Assembly (NCBI RefSeq): GCF_019969845.1
Contig: NZ_JAHXYR010000005.1
Span: 404,277 to 468,276, forward strand
Direction: 5' to 3'
From: Sphingobacterium sp. GVS05A
Lineage (GTDB): Bacteria; Bacteroidota; Bacteroidia; Sphingobacteriales; Sphingobacteriaceae
DNA: 64,000 nt
Both the position numbers and the translations under genes were made by a program. Positions 8,364-18,055 of the stretch are shown piece after piece (the stretch's first letter is position 1; each line of letters starts with the position of its first letter). Under the pieces are notes generated by a model that ran no database searches, was not told where the DNA came from, and saw only the letters and a list, made by a program, of their open reading frames with translations.

Positions 8364-9248
8364 ATGTCCCAAATTAAAGAGCAAACAGCGATAAAAACTA
8401 CCTATTTCAGTATTATCGGAAATGCAATATTGGCTTTGCTGAAGTGGTTGGCGGGTTTTTTTGGAAATTCATACGCGCTTATAGCAGATGCCATTGAATC
8501 TACCGCTGATATTTTTTCTTCCTTTTTAGTTCTTCTTGGATTAAAATATGCCCAGCGGCCTGCTGATGAAAATCATCCCTATGGCCATGGAAGGGTAGAG
8601 CCACTTATCACGTTTATCGTTGTCGGCTTTCTCATCGTATCAGCTACGATCATTGCCTATGAAAGTATAGAAAACATCGGGACACCCCATGAACTACCGA
8701 AGCCCTGGACATTATTCGTTCTCGGAGGAATCATTATCTGGAAAGAAAGTTCCTACAGAATTGTGATGAAAAAAAGTCGGGAGACCAATAGTTCTTCGCT
8801 AAAAGCGGACGCATGGCATCATCGAAGTGATGCGATTACTTCGGTGGCGGCTTTTATTGGTATATCTATCGCTTTAGTATTAGGTAAGGGATATGAGAAT
8901 GCAGATGATTATGCTGCGTTATTTGCAGCTGGATTTATTTTGTATAATTGTTACCATATTTTTAGACCCGCTCTTGGTGAAATCATGGATGAAAATGTTT
9001 ACGAGGAAGTGATTGAGGAAATCAGAAAATATGCTTTGGAGGTAGCGGGTATAAAAGCGACGGAGAAATGTTATGTTCGAAAGTCGGGAACAAAATATCA
9101 CGTCGACCTACATGCGATTGTGGATAGTGAGATCACAGTGAAAGAAGGTCATTCACTGGCTCATGAGCTCAAAGACTATCTGATCGAACATATACCCGAT
9201 CTTGGTTATGTTATGATCCACATCGAACCGAGTAATTATACAAACTAA
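8364..9248 (+). CDS. Cation diffusion facilitator (CDF) metal exporter
   Basis: A 294-residue membrane transporter from the start MSQIKEQTAIKTTYFS. The frame is open further upstream, but those extra 30 residues do not resemble the family. CDF hallmarks are present: ADAIESTADIFSS in TM2, HPYGHGR in the cytoplasmic loop, and AWHHRSDAITS in TM5, together providing the Asp/His transport site. The C-terminal cytoplasmic domain (about 210-290) is the dimerising ferredoxin-like fold. These proteins export Zn2+, Fe2+, Mn2+ or Co2+ using proton antiport; the ion is not predictable here. Promoter-like TACCTTCG occurs at 8333-8340. Confidence 0.9.
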   Translation: MSQIKEQTAIKTTYFSIIGNAILALLKWLAGFFGNSYALIADAIESTADIFSSFLVLLGLKYAQRPADENHPYGHGRVEPLITFIVVGFLIVSATIIAYESIENIGTPHELPKPWTLFVLGGIIIWKESSYRIVMKKSRETNSSSLKADAWHHRSDAITSVAAFIGISIALVLGKGYENADDYAALFAAGFILYNCYHIFRPALGEIMDENVYEEVIEEIRKYALEVAGIKATEKCYVRKSGTKYHVDLHAIVDSEITVKEGHSLAHELKDYLIEHIPDLGYVMIHIEPSNYTN

Positions 9249-9273
9249 ATGGCCATGTTTGGCAGAATTAGCC

Positions 9274-9304
9274 TGTTCGTATATCAAATAACGATGTTCG
9301 TATA
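9274..9304. repeat. Pair of direct repeats upstream of the outer-membrane protein gene
   Basis: TGTTCGTATA occurs at 9274-9283 and again at 9295-9304, 21 bp apart (two helical turns). The second copy runs into a -7-like TAATTTTG at 9303-9310. The spacing suggests a regulator bound side by side on one DNA face. Confidence 0.35.
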
Positions 9305-9483
9305 ATTTTGTCAATTTGTATTTATTTTTCCTTTAGCTTTATTCTAAATAACAATTTATTTCTCTGGAAATAGATTGTCTGTAAGTTTTCTCCTCCTGTT
9401 CACGATGAGGGTGCTTTGTTAAATATACATGCAGTTATGTTGGATGGATTGTTGTGAGAAACTTATATCGTAAATAACATTGT

Positions 9484-10071
9484 ATGCTAGTCAACAAACG
9501 AATGAAATTAGTATTTGCCGTAACAGTAATTTTTGGAATGTTGTGTACACATAAAGCGTTAGCGCAATTTGGAATGGGGCTTAGGGCCGGTGGGAATCTA
9601 TCTGGTACAAATGGTTCGGCTTTTCGTTCCGGTAAAAGAATCGGTTTTCAGATCGGAGGGGATCTTCGCTATCATTTTAACAAAAACATAGCGTTGCAAG
9701 CCGAACCGGTCTATAATTTAATGCGGATCCGTAATAATGATCAGACTGCAGAAAGTGAATATGGGATAGGAGCCGGAACCAGAAAATTGGAATATATGAG
9801 TGTGCCGTTGTATCTAAAGGTAAATTTTACCCGTACAATTGCGATTATGGCGGGACTGGATTTTAATTTTTTGCTCAATGATGACCGTTACAAACTCAAC
9901 AACGGAGAGAACGCATTTCGTGGTAAACCGAGAACAGGTTACAGTTTAGGTGCAGAATTGGGTAAGGTTTATTTTCGGTATCGAAAATTTAATAGAACAA
10001 ATGATATTATAGACAATTGGACTGCAGATATTGAACAATATCAACTGGGACTCAAATTTGAGTTATTTTAA
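9484..10071 (+). CDS. Outer-membrane beta-barrel (PorT-like) protein
   Basis: A 195-residue protein with a signal peptide cut after about HKALAQ. The mature chain alternates polar and hydrophobic residues in short strands (GMGLRAGGNLSG, RIGFQIGGDLRYHF, ALQAEPVYNLM) and ends in LKFELF with a terminal Phe, as expected for an eight-stranded outer-membrane barrel of the OMP_b-brl type. A second Met (MKLVFA) six residues in is an alternative start. It stands alone with its own terminator. No specific function is evident. Confidence 0.8.
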   Translation: MLVNKRMKLVFAVTVIFGMLCTHKALAQFGMGLRAGGNLSGTNGSAFRSGKRIGFQIGGDLRYHFNKNIALQAEPVYNLMRIRNNDQTAESEYGIGAGTRKLEYMSVPLYLKVNFTRTIAIMAGLDFNFLLNDDRYKLNNGENAFRGKPRTGYSLGAELGKVYFRYRKFNRTNDIIDNWTADIEQYQLGLKFELF

Positions 10072-10167
10072 AATCGATTTCAATGCAAAATCCATTTGTG
10101 AAAGACTTTGCTAAACTATTAGTTTTTAATGCATAAAAATTGATATTGGCAATATAAACAGGAGAGG

Positions 10168-10198
10168 ACCATCCCAATTTAATTGGGATGGTTTTTTG
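10168..10198 (+). terminator. Terminator after outer-membrane protein gene
   Basis: ACCATCCCAATT pairs with AATTGGGATGGT (10181-10192), followed by TTTTTT. Confidence 0.9.
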
Positions 10199-10257
10199 TG
10201 TTAAAAGCTACTACTTTTGTGCTTGAGTCTTTAGGCTTGTCTGATTGATGCTGTATG

Positions 10258-11289
10258 CTAGAGGTTGTTATTGGCAGATAACATTTCAATTTGCCATCTG
10301 ATATGGTCCATTGTAATTGGATATTCGACCTCATTAACAAGATTCTCATAGATGTCGTTGAATAATAGATTATAATCTCCTTTATGTGGAAGCGGATAAG
10401 AAATATGCTTTTGATTTGTGTTGTCGATAGTCACCAGTTTACCCTCACTGCCATTCGGTTCGACACCGTAGGCTGGATTATTGGGAAGCATGCCATCTAT
10501 CAATTGCTGTTCTTGCACATCAGCCATCGTTTTTATGAAGCTTCCTTTGGTACCATTTACCACAAAAGCGGGCAAGGGATCGGCCACAGCAAGGCTCCCC
10601 GTTAGAAATACATTCAGTTCATTGGGGTAGCGTAAATGATAATGGAAGTAGTCTGCTACTTGGGAGTCGGGCCGATTAATTGAAGTTGTTTTGCTAAATT
10701 TCAATGGTTTTCCGAAAAGCGAAATAGCTTGATCTATAATATGAGGCCCCAGATCATAGGTGAGACCACTCGAGATATATTGGTTGTTTTCCTTGAAATA
10801 TTTTTGACCTAATTCCATTTTATAGCGGTCGAAGCGGAAAGATACTTCGGTCAGTTTACCAAGATTACCACTTTCAATAACTTTCTTTACATCGAGAAAA
10901 TGGCTGTCATAACGTCTGTTTTGATAAAAGAAAATCCGCTTTCCACTTTTTTTGCTGACCTCGGAAAGTTCATTGAACTGCGTTATATTTTCCACGGCTG
11001 GTTTTTCGATCAGGACATGTTTTCCTGCTTTTAGGGCCTCTGTCGCGAACTCAAAGTGTGTATGATTTGGCGTGTTTACAATCACCAGTGCTATCGTATC
11101 GTCTGCCAATAACTGATCTACGGTATCATAGCTTTTGATTTCGGGATAAAGGTCTTTTGCTATTTTCTGTGACCGTTCGACAACGGCGACTAAGTTAAAA
11201 TGTGGATTGCTGTGGATGAAAGGTGCGTGGAAGACGCGACCCGACATACCAAAGCTTAGAATTCCGGTATTGATCATGGTATTTTTCAT
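10258..11289 (-). CDS. Gfo/Idh/MocA-family NAD(P)-dependent oxidoreductase
   Basis: A 343-residue dehydrogenase from the start MKNTMINTGILSFG; the frame is open eight residues further. It has a Rossmann nucleotide-binding start (FGMSGRVFHA), the family EKP motif (IEKPAVENI), and the active-site region YDLGPHIIDQAISLFG with the conserved Asp/His pair. Relatives include scyllo-inositol dehydrogenases (IolU/IolW, YdgJ) and other cyclic polyol or sugar dehydrogenases. It is a single gene, with no sugar pathway next to it, so the substrate is open. Confidence 0.88.
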   Translation of the reverse strand: MKNTMINTGILSFGMSGRVFHAPFIHSNPHFNLVAVVERSQKIAKDLYPEIKSYDTVDQLLADDTIALVIVNTPNHTHFEFATEALKAGKHVLIEKPAVENITQFNELSEVSKKSGKRIFFYQNRRYDSHFLDVKKVIESGNLGKLTEVSFRFDRYKMELGQKYFKENNQYISSGLTYDLGPHIIDQAISLFGKPLKFSKTTSINRPDSQVADYFHYHLRYPNELNVFLTGSLAVADPLPAFVVNGTKGSFIKTMADVQEQQLIDGMLPNNPAYGVEPNGSEGKLVTIDNTNQKHISYPLPHKGDYNLLFNDIYENLVNEVEYPITMDHIRWQIEMLSANNNL

Positions 11290-11874
11290 TTTTATATGAT
11301 CTTGTTGAAGCAAGGTTATTTGCTGTTGAGTATTCTTTTTTGTAATTACATCTACGAACTGTTGGACCGAAGTAGGGTCTGGATATAAATATAAGTATAT
11401 CTTGGCTTATTTTAGATCGATCCTTTCATATTTGGATTGATTTTTCTTTGGGAAAATCACATTTGTTGTCCACTTTATCTGGATTTTGCCTATCCATACC
11501 TATATACCATCATTGTTCATTACAAATCTATGATCACAATAGGCCAGCTAAATACGTCGGATTTAGAGGGTCTAAAGAACTACGCTTCTTACTCAAGTAA
11601 ATATATCCAGTTGTTTTCATTCTTAAGAGTATCTTCATGTATTATCACTTAATATGATCAAAGACAAGATAATTCTTTAAAAATGATGAGTTATGTGTAA
11701 TAGTTTGATGAATTTTATTAGGTTGATTATTAGTTTATTGTGTATTATTCATTGGAGGGATAGTTTTTTACCTTCGGTATTTTACAAGTTATGCAATATA
11801 TAATATAGAGTTGGATGGTAAGATATGGGAGCGAAACCAGGTCATCGGACTCTACCATTTATAGTATAAGAGAT
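11290..11874. other. Gene-poor stretch
   Basis: An AT-rich stretch of about 585 bp. A 71-codon frame at 11437-11652 has no recognisable domain, no signal peptide and no promoter, and I do not accept it as a gene. No RNA gene or strong hairpin is seen. Confidence 0.5.
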
Positions 11875-12255
11875 ATGGAAGTTTTAATCAGCTCATTAAC
11901 AAGTAATGGACACAAATTAACACCTCAACGCCTACATATTATCAAGCATTTGTGGCGCAAAGTTATTATTGACAACATTGACGACCTCTATGTTGAGTTA
12001 CGAACAATACAGCATATCAGTTGGGCAACTTTGTACTCCACAATTAAATTGCTGCATGCTCTTGGTTGGCTCGAACTGCGCGGGAATGGCCCTAGAGGAC
12101 GATATTATCGTTGGATCAGGAAAGATTTCAAAGCTGTGGGCCTGTGCTAATCGCGGCAGATTCATGATCATATTTTTATCGACGAGATCTGGCCTTGGGA
12201 ATCTAAAATTGTCCTTAATCTCTCCATAACAGCTATTTTGATTGCTCGCAAATAA
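11875..12255 (+). pseudogene. Decayed Fur-family regulator
   Basis: The first 91 codons from 11875 resemble the Fur winged helix: GHKLTPQRLHIIKHLW, then DDLYVELRTIQHISWATLYSTIKLLHALGWLEL, matching the TPxR and ATxY motifs of the intact Fur gene at 57136. A stop at 12148-12150 interrupts it. Reading on in the same frame gives RQIHDHIFIDEIW up to a stop at 12253-12255. HDHIFI resembles the Fur metal segment HDHVICIEC, but both zinc cysteines are absent. I read this as a remnant of a Fur-type gene; a short functional DNA-binding protein remains possible. Confidence 0.5.
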
Positions 12256-12387
12256 AAAGTGGCCATTGGCACAGATCTATTGCAAACAAATTCGCATGAC
12301 TACTGAAAAGTGTTTCATGTTGCAAGTTATGGATAGGGAAAGTAAATTGTCGTGTTGTTGAGTAAAAATATAGCCGATATAAAATGG

Positions 12388-12425
12388 AAAAAGGGCAAAC
12401 CGATTTATTTTGATTTGCCCTTTTT
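12388..12425 (-). terminator. Terminator of tRNA-His
   Basis: AAAAAGGGCAAA (12388-12399) pairs with TTTGCCCTTTTT (12414-12425). On the minus strand the T-run follows the stem, immediately downstream of the tRNA. Confidence 0.88.
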
Positions 12426-12426
12426 G

Positions 12427-12501
12427 GGTAAGTAATCGGGCTCGAACCGACGACCCCTAGAACCACAATCTAGTGCTCTAACCAACTGAGCTATACCTAC
12501 C
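12427..12501 (-). tRNA. tRNA-His (GTG)
   Basis: A full cloverleaf on the minus strand. The acceptor is GTAGGTA/TACTTAC, the D stem GCTC/GAGC, the anticodon arm CTAGA-TTGTGGT-TCTAG with anticodon GTG, and the T stem GTCGG/CCGAT. An extra G at -1 opposite C73 is the hallmark of histidine tRNA. CCA is not encoded. Confidence 0.97.
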
Positions 12502-12516
12502 GTGATTTTGATGATA

Positions 12517-12548
12517 CAAAAGTACGATTAAACCCTATTCCCTCCAAA
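12517..12548 (-). promoter_or_regulatory. Promoter of tRNA-His
   Basis: On the minus strand TTTG (12548-12545), a 20-bp spacer and TACTTTTG (12524-12517) match the Bacteroidota primary sigma-factor consensus TTTG/TAnnTTTG. The tRNA begins 16 bp downstream. Confidence 0.75.
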
Positions 12549-12703
12549 TATTTAAATGAAAAAAACAGGTATTAAAGTCAACTAGGTGAAGATTAGTTTA
12601 TTAAATTTTAATAAAAAACGATTGTAATAGCCCGTAGGACGTGATTTGAGATTTTTACTTAAAATCAGGTCGATTTTTGTTAGGTAATTGAGTCAAAAAG
12701 TAT

Positions 12704-12742
12704 AAAAAAAGCGATCACTCTAGTCGGGTGATCGCTTTTTTT
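12704..12742 (-). terminator. Terminator after htpG
   Basis: GCGATCAC (12711-12718) pairs with GTGATCGC (12728-12735), with 7 A on one side and 7 T on the other, placed 18 bp beyond the htpG stop. Confidence 0.92.
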
Positions 12743-12759
12743 ATACAGTTATTGTGATG

Positions 12760-14652
12760 TTAGATCATCTCAACACTTCTTTTTACAAAAGATGTTAGAT
12801 CTGCACCAGATAACAGGCCTCTTGACAAAAGTGCTAGATCAAAGGCTTGTTTCGCCAGTTTCGCACTTTCTTCATCAGAAGAAGATAATATTCTTTTGAT
12901 CAACGGGTGATTGCCGTTAACCGTTACTTTGTAATTATCCGGTAATGAACCATAAAAGTTCATACCACCACCGCCAGTTTTGGCCATATCTTTCATACGA
13001 CGCATAAACTCATCTATAGTAACGGATACGGGTAAGTCGCCTTCACGAAGGGCATCTACCTCAACTTTCATATCCTGACGCGAAATCGCTTTTTCGAAAA
13101 CTTCCAAAGCTTTTTTGGATTCCTCTTCGGATAATGAAAGTTCGATCTTCTCATCTTTTTGAATTAGCTTGTCGATCACATCTGCGTCTACGCGTTTAAG
13201 CTGTACCTTTTCACCTCCTTTTTGTTCCAGATAGGAGGTGAAATGTGTGTCAAGTGGGCCATCAAGTACCAAAACATCATAGCCTTTGTTTAACGCTGTT
13301 TGGATAAAACCATCTTGCTGAGCAGCATCATGTGTATATAAGTAAACAATATTACCATCTTTATCGACTTGAATATCTTTTACCTTTTCATAGTATTCCT
13401 TGATTGTAAAACTCGCGTTGCTCGTATTTTTTACTAGGCAGAAATCACTCGCTTTTTCTGCAAATTTTTCATCGCTTAGCATACCATATTTGATAAACAA
13501 GCCAATGTCTGTCCATTTTTCTTCAAAACCTTTGCGGTCAGTTTTGAATATTTCATTTAATTTATCCGCAACTTTTTTGGTAATATAGCTGTTGATCTTC
13601 TTGACATTGCTATCTGCCTGTAAGAAAGATCGGGAGACATTCAATGGAATATCCGGAGAATCAATTACCCCATGAAGTAACATTAGGAATTCCGGTACAA
13701 TATCCTTTACTTCATCGGTAATGAATACCTGTCTAGAGTAAAGCTTGATTTTGTTGCGTTGGATTTCCAGCTCGTTTTTCACTTTAGGGAAGTAAAGAAT
13801 ACCAGTCAAGTTAAATGGATAATCTACGTTAAGGTGGATCCAAAACAATGGCTCATCCATCGAATATGGATATAATTCGCGATAGAAAGCTAAATAATCC
13901 TCGTCTTTTAACTCTGAAGGGGACTTTGTCCAGGCTGGATTTGTATTGTTGATGATATTGTCAACTTCTACAGATTTATATTTTGGTTTACCTTCCTCAT
14001 CTTCTCCATCTAGCTCAGAGCTTGTCTTCGTGCCAAAACGAATTGGGATAGGAAGGAACTTTGCATATTTGTCCAAGATGTCCTGCAGACGAGCTTGACT
14101 CAAAAACTCTGTGGACTCGTCATTGATATGCAAAATGATGTCTGTACCACGTGTTGTTCTAGTCCCTGTTGAAATTTCGTAAGAAGTACTACCGTCACAT
14201 GTCCAATGCGCTGGTTCGGCTCCATCTTGGTAGGATAATGATTGAATTTCTACGGTGTCAGCCACCATAAATGCAGAATAGAATCCTAACCCAAAGCGAC
14301 CAATAATCTCATTTGCATCGTTAGCTTCCTTGAATTTCTCCATGAATTCTGTTGCTCCCGAAAATGCGATTTGATTAATATATTTTTTGATTTCTTCGGC
14401 AGTCATACCAATACCATTGTCTGAAATCGTAATGGTTTTGGCCGCCTCATCAAACTTCACATCTACGATTAACTCACCTGTTTCGCCATTGTATTGCCCC
14501 AAAGATGCCAAACGTTTAATCTTTTGGGAAGCATCAACTGCATTAGATACCAGTTCGCGCAAGAAAATCTCATTATCTGAGTATAAGAATTTTTTGATTA
14601 CGGGAAATATGTTCTCCGTGTGGATTGAAATACTACCTTTTTCTGGATTCAT
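12760..14652 (-). CDS. htpG: Molecular chaperone HtpG (Hsp90)
   Basis: A 630-residue Hsp90 homologue starting MNPEKGSISIHTENIFP. The frame extends 39 codons upstream, but that part is unlike Hsp90. The N-terminal GHKL ATPase domain shows LRELVSNAVDA, DNGIGMT and GRFGLGFYSAFMVAD; the middle domain includes the catalytic-loop region around NVSRSFLQ; the C-terminal part is the dimerisation domain. It is an ATP-driven cytoplasmic chaperone for near-native and stressed proteins. It is a monocistronic gene with its own terminator. Confidence 0.97.
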   Translation of the reverse strand: MNPEKGSISIHTENIFPVIKKFLYSDNEIFLRELVSNAVDASQKIKRLASLGQYNGETGELIVDVKFDEAAKTITISDNGIGMTAEEIKKYINQIAFSGATEFMEKFKEANDANEIIGRFGLGFYSAFMVADTVEIQSLSYQDGAEPAHWTCDGSTSYEISTGTRTTRGTDIILHINDESTEFLSQARLQDILDKYAKFLPIPIRFGTKTSSELDGEDEEGKPKYKSVEVDNIINNTNPAWTKSPSELKDEDYLAFYRELYPYSMDEPLFWIHLNVDYPFNLTGILYFPKVKNELEIQRNKIKLYSRQVFITDEVKDIVPEFLMLLHGVIDSPDIPLNVSRSFLQADSNVKKINSYITKKVADKLNEIFKTDRKGFEEKWTDIGLFIKYGMLSDEKFAEKASDFCLVKNTSNASFTIKEYYEKVKDIQVDKDGNIVYLYTHDAAQQDGFIQTALNKGYDVLVLDGPLDTHFTSYLEQKGGEKVQLKRVDADVIDKLIQKDEKIELSLSEEESKKALEVFEKAISRQDMKVEVDALREGDLPVSVTIDEFMRRMKDMAKTGGGGMNFYGSLPDNYKVTVNGNHPLIKRILSSSDEESAKLAKQAFDLALLSRGLLSGADLTSFVKRSVEMI

Positions 14653-14907
14653 AATTTGTATGTTGCTATTTAATTTTATGATTTTGGTGATTAATGTACA
14701 ATCTGTGTTCCAAATAGCGATTGTAGGACAGGATGGCAGAAATTCATTCATTTTGTCATAAGCGTTCAATATAACCTAGTAATCGTATTTGAACCTATGT
14801 CAGGGTAGCTTAGACAGAAAAAACTATACAGGCCCACTATGGAGGCAAGTGAATGTTGGAATCGGGCGATCAACAATCCAGTAGAAGATTTAGATCTACA
14901 AATAATC

Positions 14908-15471
14908 TTAATTTAATTCGGGGCTCTGTGGGAAATTGGCGACATGGGCATATTTTGGACCTAACCCAATTATGGCATCCTTCCAGAGCAACTCACCATT
15001 ACCTTCAAAAATAATCTGATGATGGTATTTGTTTTGAACAGCCCAGCTGTTTTCGTTTATTTCCTTATCCAATTGTCCACTTGACCAACCTGAATAGCCG
15101 ATGAAAAACTTAATTTCATCAGATTTAATCTGGTCCTGTTGAATCGCGTCAATAAGTTTTTCTTCATCACCGCCAAAATAGAGGTTTGGAGCAACCTCTT
15201 CACCACTTAGTAGAAGATCAAACCGACTATGTACAAAAAATAGACTCTCCTGTGCCACAGGTCCGCCTATATAGATCGGGAAATGACATTGCGCTATTGA
15301 TTCCAATAATTGACCAATATGGACATTCGTTTTATTATTCAATACAAAGCCTAAGCTACCTTCTTGGTTATGATCACATAATAGGATAACAGACCTTAGG
15401 AATCGAGGGTCTAACATGAATGGCTCTGAAATCAGCAAGCTTCCTTTTTGTGGGTCTAATTCATTAAACAT
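14908..15471 (-). CDS. YqgE/AlgH (UPF0301) family protein
   Basis: A 187-residue protein starting MFNELDPQKGSLLIS; a Met three residues upstream (15480) is possible. Family features are KGSLLISEPFMLDPRFLRSVILLCDH, SLGFVLNN, and late FFIGYSGWSSGQLDKEI. The family is widespread in Gram-negative bacteria. A role in alginate regulation was proposed in Pseudomonas, but the biochemical activity is unknown. It is divergent from pdxH with 154 bp between them. Confidence 0.9.
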   Translation of the reverse strand: MFNELDPQKGSLLISEPFMLDPRFLRSVILLCDHNQEGSLGFVLNNKTNVHIGQLLESIAQCHFPIYIGGPVAQESLFFVHSRFDLLLSGEEVAPNLYFGGDEEKLIDAIQQDQIKSDEIKFFIGYSGWSSGQLDKEINENSWAVQNKYHHQIIFEGNGELLWKDAIIGLGPKYAHVANFPQSPELN

Positions 15472-15625
15472 AGGACGCAAAATTAAGTATATATCGAAAT
15501 TAATCCTTTTTTGCTTAAGTCATGCGAGATTTGTGCCAAAAAAACGTTTTTAGCAATTTCTACTAAGTTTATAGAGAAAAAGCAATGATTTTAGTAAGTT
15601 TGTAGGAATATAAAAATAGGTTTCT

Positions 15626-16279
15626 ATGTCCATTCAACATAAAGATATTGCAGCGATCAGACAAGATTACGTATTGGGTAACCTATCTGAATCTGATGTG
15701 GATCATGATCCCATCCATCAGTTTAAAAAATGGTTTGATGAGGCTATTCATAGTGAGGTGATTGAGCCCAATGCGATGGTGTTGTCCACTGTTTCGCTAC
15801 AGCATTTGCCATCCTCAAGGATTGTTCTATTAAAAGATATTTCAGAAGGAGGGTTGGTATTCTTTACAAATTATGAGAGCCGAAAAGGGGAAGACATGAA
15901 AGACAATCCGCATGCTGCGCTTTTATTTTTCTGGCCTGAGCTACAACGGCAAATCCGTATTGAGGGTATCATTGAGCCAGTTAATGAATCAGATTCGGAT
16001 GAATATTTTCAATCGCGTCCTAAGGGTAGTCGCATAGGTGCCCTGGCATCACCCCAAAGCCGCGAAATTCCAAACCGAAATTTTTTGGAGAGTAGAGTAG
16101 AAGAGCTTTTGGATCAATATACGGGTGATGAGATCATACCTCGACCGGCACATTGGGGTGGTTATATCCTAAAACCGATCTATTTTGAATTTTGGCAGGG
16201 ACGTGCTAGTCGTCTTCATGATCGGATTGTTTATAAAAAGGTTTCGGATTCTTGGAAAATCACGCGTCTAGCTCCATAA
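15626..16279 (+). CDS. pdxH: Pyridoxamine 5'-phosphate oxidase
   Basis: A 217-residue FMN flavoprotein that oxidises PNP or PMP to pyridoxal 5'-phosphate, the last step of vitamin B6 synthesis and salvage. Motifs include SRIVLLKDISEGGLVFFTNYES, LQRQIRIEG (the FMN-contacting QIRI), SRPKGSRIGALASPQS and the C-terminal FWQGRASRLHDR. A -7-like TAAGTTTG lies at 15595-15602. nuoC begins one base after its stop, so the genes are probably cotranscribed. A broken paralogue fragment lies at 28026-28229. Confidence 0.95.
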   Translation: MSIQHKDIAAIRQDYVLGNLSESDVDHDPIHQFKKWFDEAIHSEVIEPNAMVLSTVSLQHLPSSRIVLLKDISEGGLVFFTNYESRKGEDMKDNPHAALLFFWPELQRQIRIEGIIEPVNESDSDEYFQSRPKGSRIGALASPQSREIPNRNFLESRVEELLDQYTGDEIIPRPAHWGGYILKPIYFEFWQGRASRLHDRIVYKKVSDSWKITRLAP

Positions 16280-16280
16280 T

Positions 16281-16769
16281 ATGACATTTGAAGAAATTAA
16301 ATTAAAACTAGTTTCCAGATTTGGAGATTCAGTAATCCTGAAAGAGGAGGTGACTGGCTTACAAGCAGCTTTGTTTGTCCATGTTGAAGATCTAGTTCCT
16401 GTTTGCTCTTTTCTTAGGGATACCGAAGGTCTATATTTTGATTTTTTGAGCAATATAACTGCTGTAGATTACGAAGATCACTTTACGATCGTCTATCATC
16501 TGAGTTCTTTGCCTTATCAACATACAGTTGTATTGAAAGTGGAACTGGAGGGCAATCGCTCGTTGGATGAGCTGCCAGAAATCCCGTCTGTTACTTCCAT
16601 TTGGCGTACAGCAGATTGGCATGAAAGGGAAGCTTTTGATCTGATGGGAATTTATTTTTCAGGACATCCCGATCTAAGAAGAATTCTCCTGCCGGATGAT
16701 TGGGAGGGTTATCCGTTACGAAAGGATTATCAGGAGGCCGAAAAATATCATGGCATTAACATTAATTGA
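16281..16769 (+). CDS. nuoC: NADH-quinone oxidoreductase subunit C
   Basis: A 162-residue subunit of the peripheral arm of complex I (30-kDa subunit family). The signature region [31 protein letters not shown] is complete, followed by YPLRKDY. It starts one base after pdxH and is followed by nuoD after 5 bp. No nuoA, nuoB or nuoE-N genes are near, which is unusual because complex I genes normally form a single cluster. Confidence 0.95.
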   Translation: MTFEEIKLKLVSRFGDSVILKEEVTGLQAALFVHVEDLVPVCSFLRDTEGLYFDFLSNITAVDYEDHFTIVYHLSSLPYQHTVVLKVELEGNRSLDELPEIPSVTSIWRTADWHEREAFDLMGIYFSGHPDLRRILLPDDWEGYPLRKDYQEAEKYHGININ

Positions 16770-16774
16770 TCTGT

Positions 16775-17971
16775 ATGGCGAATCCAAAATATAAAGAAGC
16801 GTTAGATCGTTATGAAAGGCATCTCACGGAAATTTCCACGCAAGAGATGGTTTTGAATATGGGTCCGCAACACCCTTCAACACATGGTGTATTGCGTTTG
16901 AAGTTGATCACGGATGGGGAAATCGTTAAGGAAGTCGTTCCGCATTTGGGTTATCTGCACCGATGTTTTGATAAACATGCGGAATCTTTAAACTATGGGA
17001 AGACAATTCCATTTACCGATCGTCTAGATTACTTGGCATCGATGAACAATAGCCATGCATTTGTGATGGGGGTGGAACGTATGTTGGGGTTGGATAGTAA
17101 AATTCCTAAAAGAATAGAATATATTCGGGTATTGGTCTGCGAACTCAATCGCATTGCATCACATCTAATTGCTATTGGTACCTACGGCATTGATATTGGT
17201 GCTACCACTCCTTTTCTATGGTGTTTTAGAGATCGTGAACATATTATGAATATGTTGGAATGGGCATCCGGTTCGCGTATGTTATATAATTACATCTGGG
17301 TCGGTGGTCTTTTCTATGATTTGCCTGTTGGTTTTGAAGTGCGTTGCGCAGAATTCATCAACTATTTTAAACCGAAATTGATTGAATTGGATGAGATATT
17401 AACCCAGAATCAGATATTTATATCTAGGACAGCGAATATAGGTATCCTACCAGCGGATGTCGCAATCAATTATGGTGTTTCGGGTCCTATGTTGCGCGCA
17501 TCAGGTATTAAATGGGATTTGAGGCGGATTGATGGATACTCTGTCTATCCTGAAATAGATTTTGAGATTCCAGTAGGAAAAGGAGCTATGGGGAGCATTG
17601 GAGATTGCTGGGATCGCTATAAGGTTAGGGTAGATGAGGTGCATGAATCTGTTCGTATCGTTGAACAATGCCTTGAGCGGCTGCAGAAAGATTTTAAGCG
17701 TACAGCTGATTTTGATCCACGTGCACTCGTGCCCAAAAAAGTGAATTTGAAAGCGCAAGATTACTATGTGCGTGCGGAAAATCCAAAAGGAGAGCTCGGT
17801 TTTTATTTTGTGACGAAAGAGAAATCCGATATTCCATTGCGGGTAAAATCAAGAGGGCCAAGTTTCAATAACCTTTCTGTTATTTCCGAATTGGGAAAAG
17901 GGGTGTTGATTGCGGATCTCATTGCTATACTTGGGTCAATTGACATTGTTTTGGGTGAAGTAGATCGATAA
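16775..17971 (+). CDS. nuoD: NADH-quinone oxidoreductase subunit D
   Basis: A 398-residue 49-kDa-type subunit that forms much of the quinone-binding cavity with NuoB. The ATG at 16775 is preferred over a TTG three codons earlier because it gives the usual [14 protein letters not shown] start. Motifs are [39 protein letters not shown], and the C-terminal DIVLGEVDR. The family more often has HRGxEK at the loop that here reads HRCFDK. It is the last gene of the pdxH-nuoC-nuoD unit, ahead of a terminator-like hairpin at 18122-18160. Confidence 0.95.
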   Translation: MANPKYKEALDRYERHLTEISTQEMVLNMGPQHPSTHGVLRLKLITDGEIVKEVVPHLGYLHRCFDKHAESLNYGKTIPFTDRLDYLASMNNSHAFVMGVERMLGLDSKIPKRIEYIRVLVCELNRIASHLIAIGTYGIDIGATTPFLWCFRDREHIMNMLEWASGSRMLYNYIWVGGLFYDLPVGFEVRCAEFINYFKPKLIELDEILTQNQIFISRTANIGILPADVAINYGVSGPMLRASGIKWDLRRIDGYSVYPEIDFEIPVGKGAMGSIGDCWDRYKVRVDEVHESVRIVEQCLERLQKDFKRTADFDPRALVPKKVNLKAQDYYVRAENPKGELGFYFVTKEKSDIPLRVKSRGPSFNNLSVISELGKGVLIADLIAILGSIDIVLGEVDR

Positions 17972-18055
17972 ATTGCAGTATTCTGCATATTGTGAAGGTG
18001 TTTTGATAAAAAATGGGATATTGTATTGAAAATGTTGCATGAAAACGCATAAAAA

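Noticed and set aside
11437..11652. 71-codon open frame on the plus strand
   Set aside because: No recognisable family, an unusual composition rich in Tyr and Ile, and no promoter. Treated as chance.
14653..14769. 39-residue N-terminal extension of HtpG
   Set aside because: Hsp90 proteins start close to the GSISIHTENIFP region; the extra sequence is unlike any Hsp90 and has no targeting role in bacteria.
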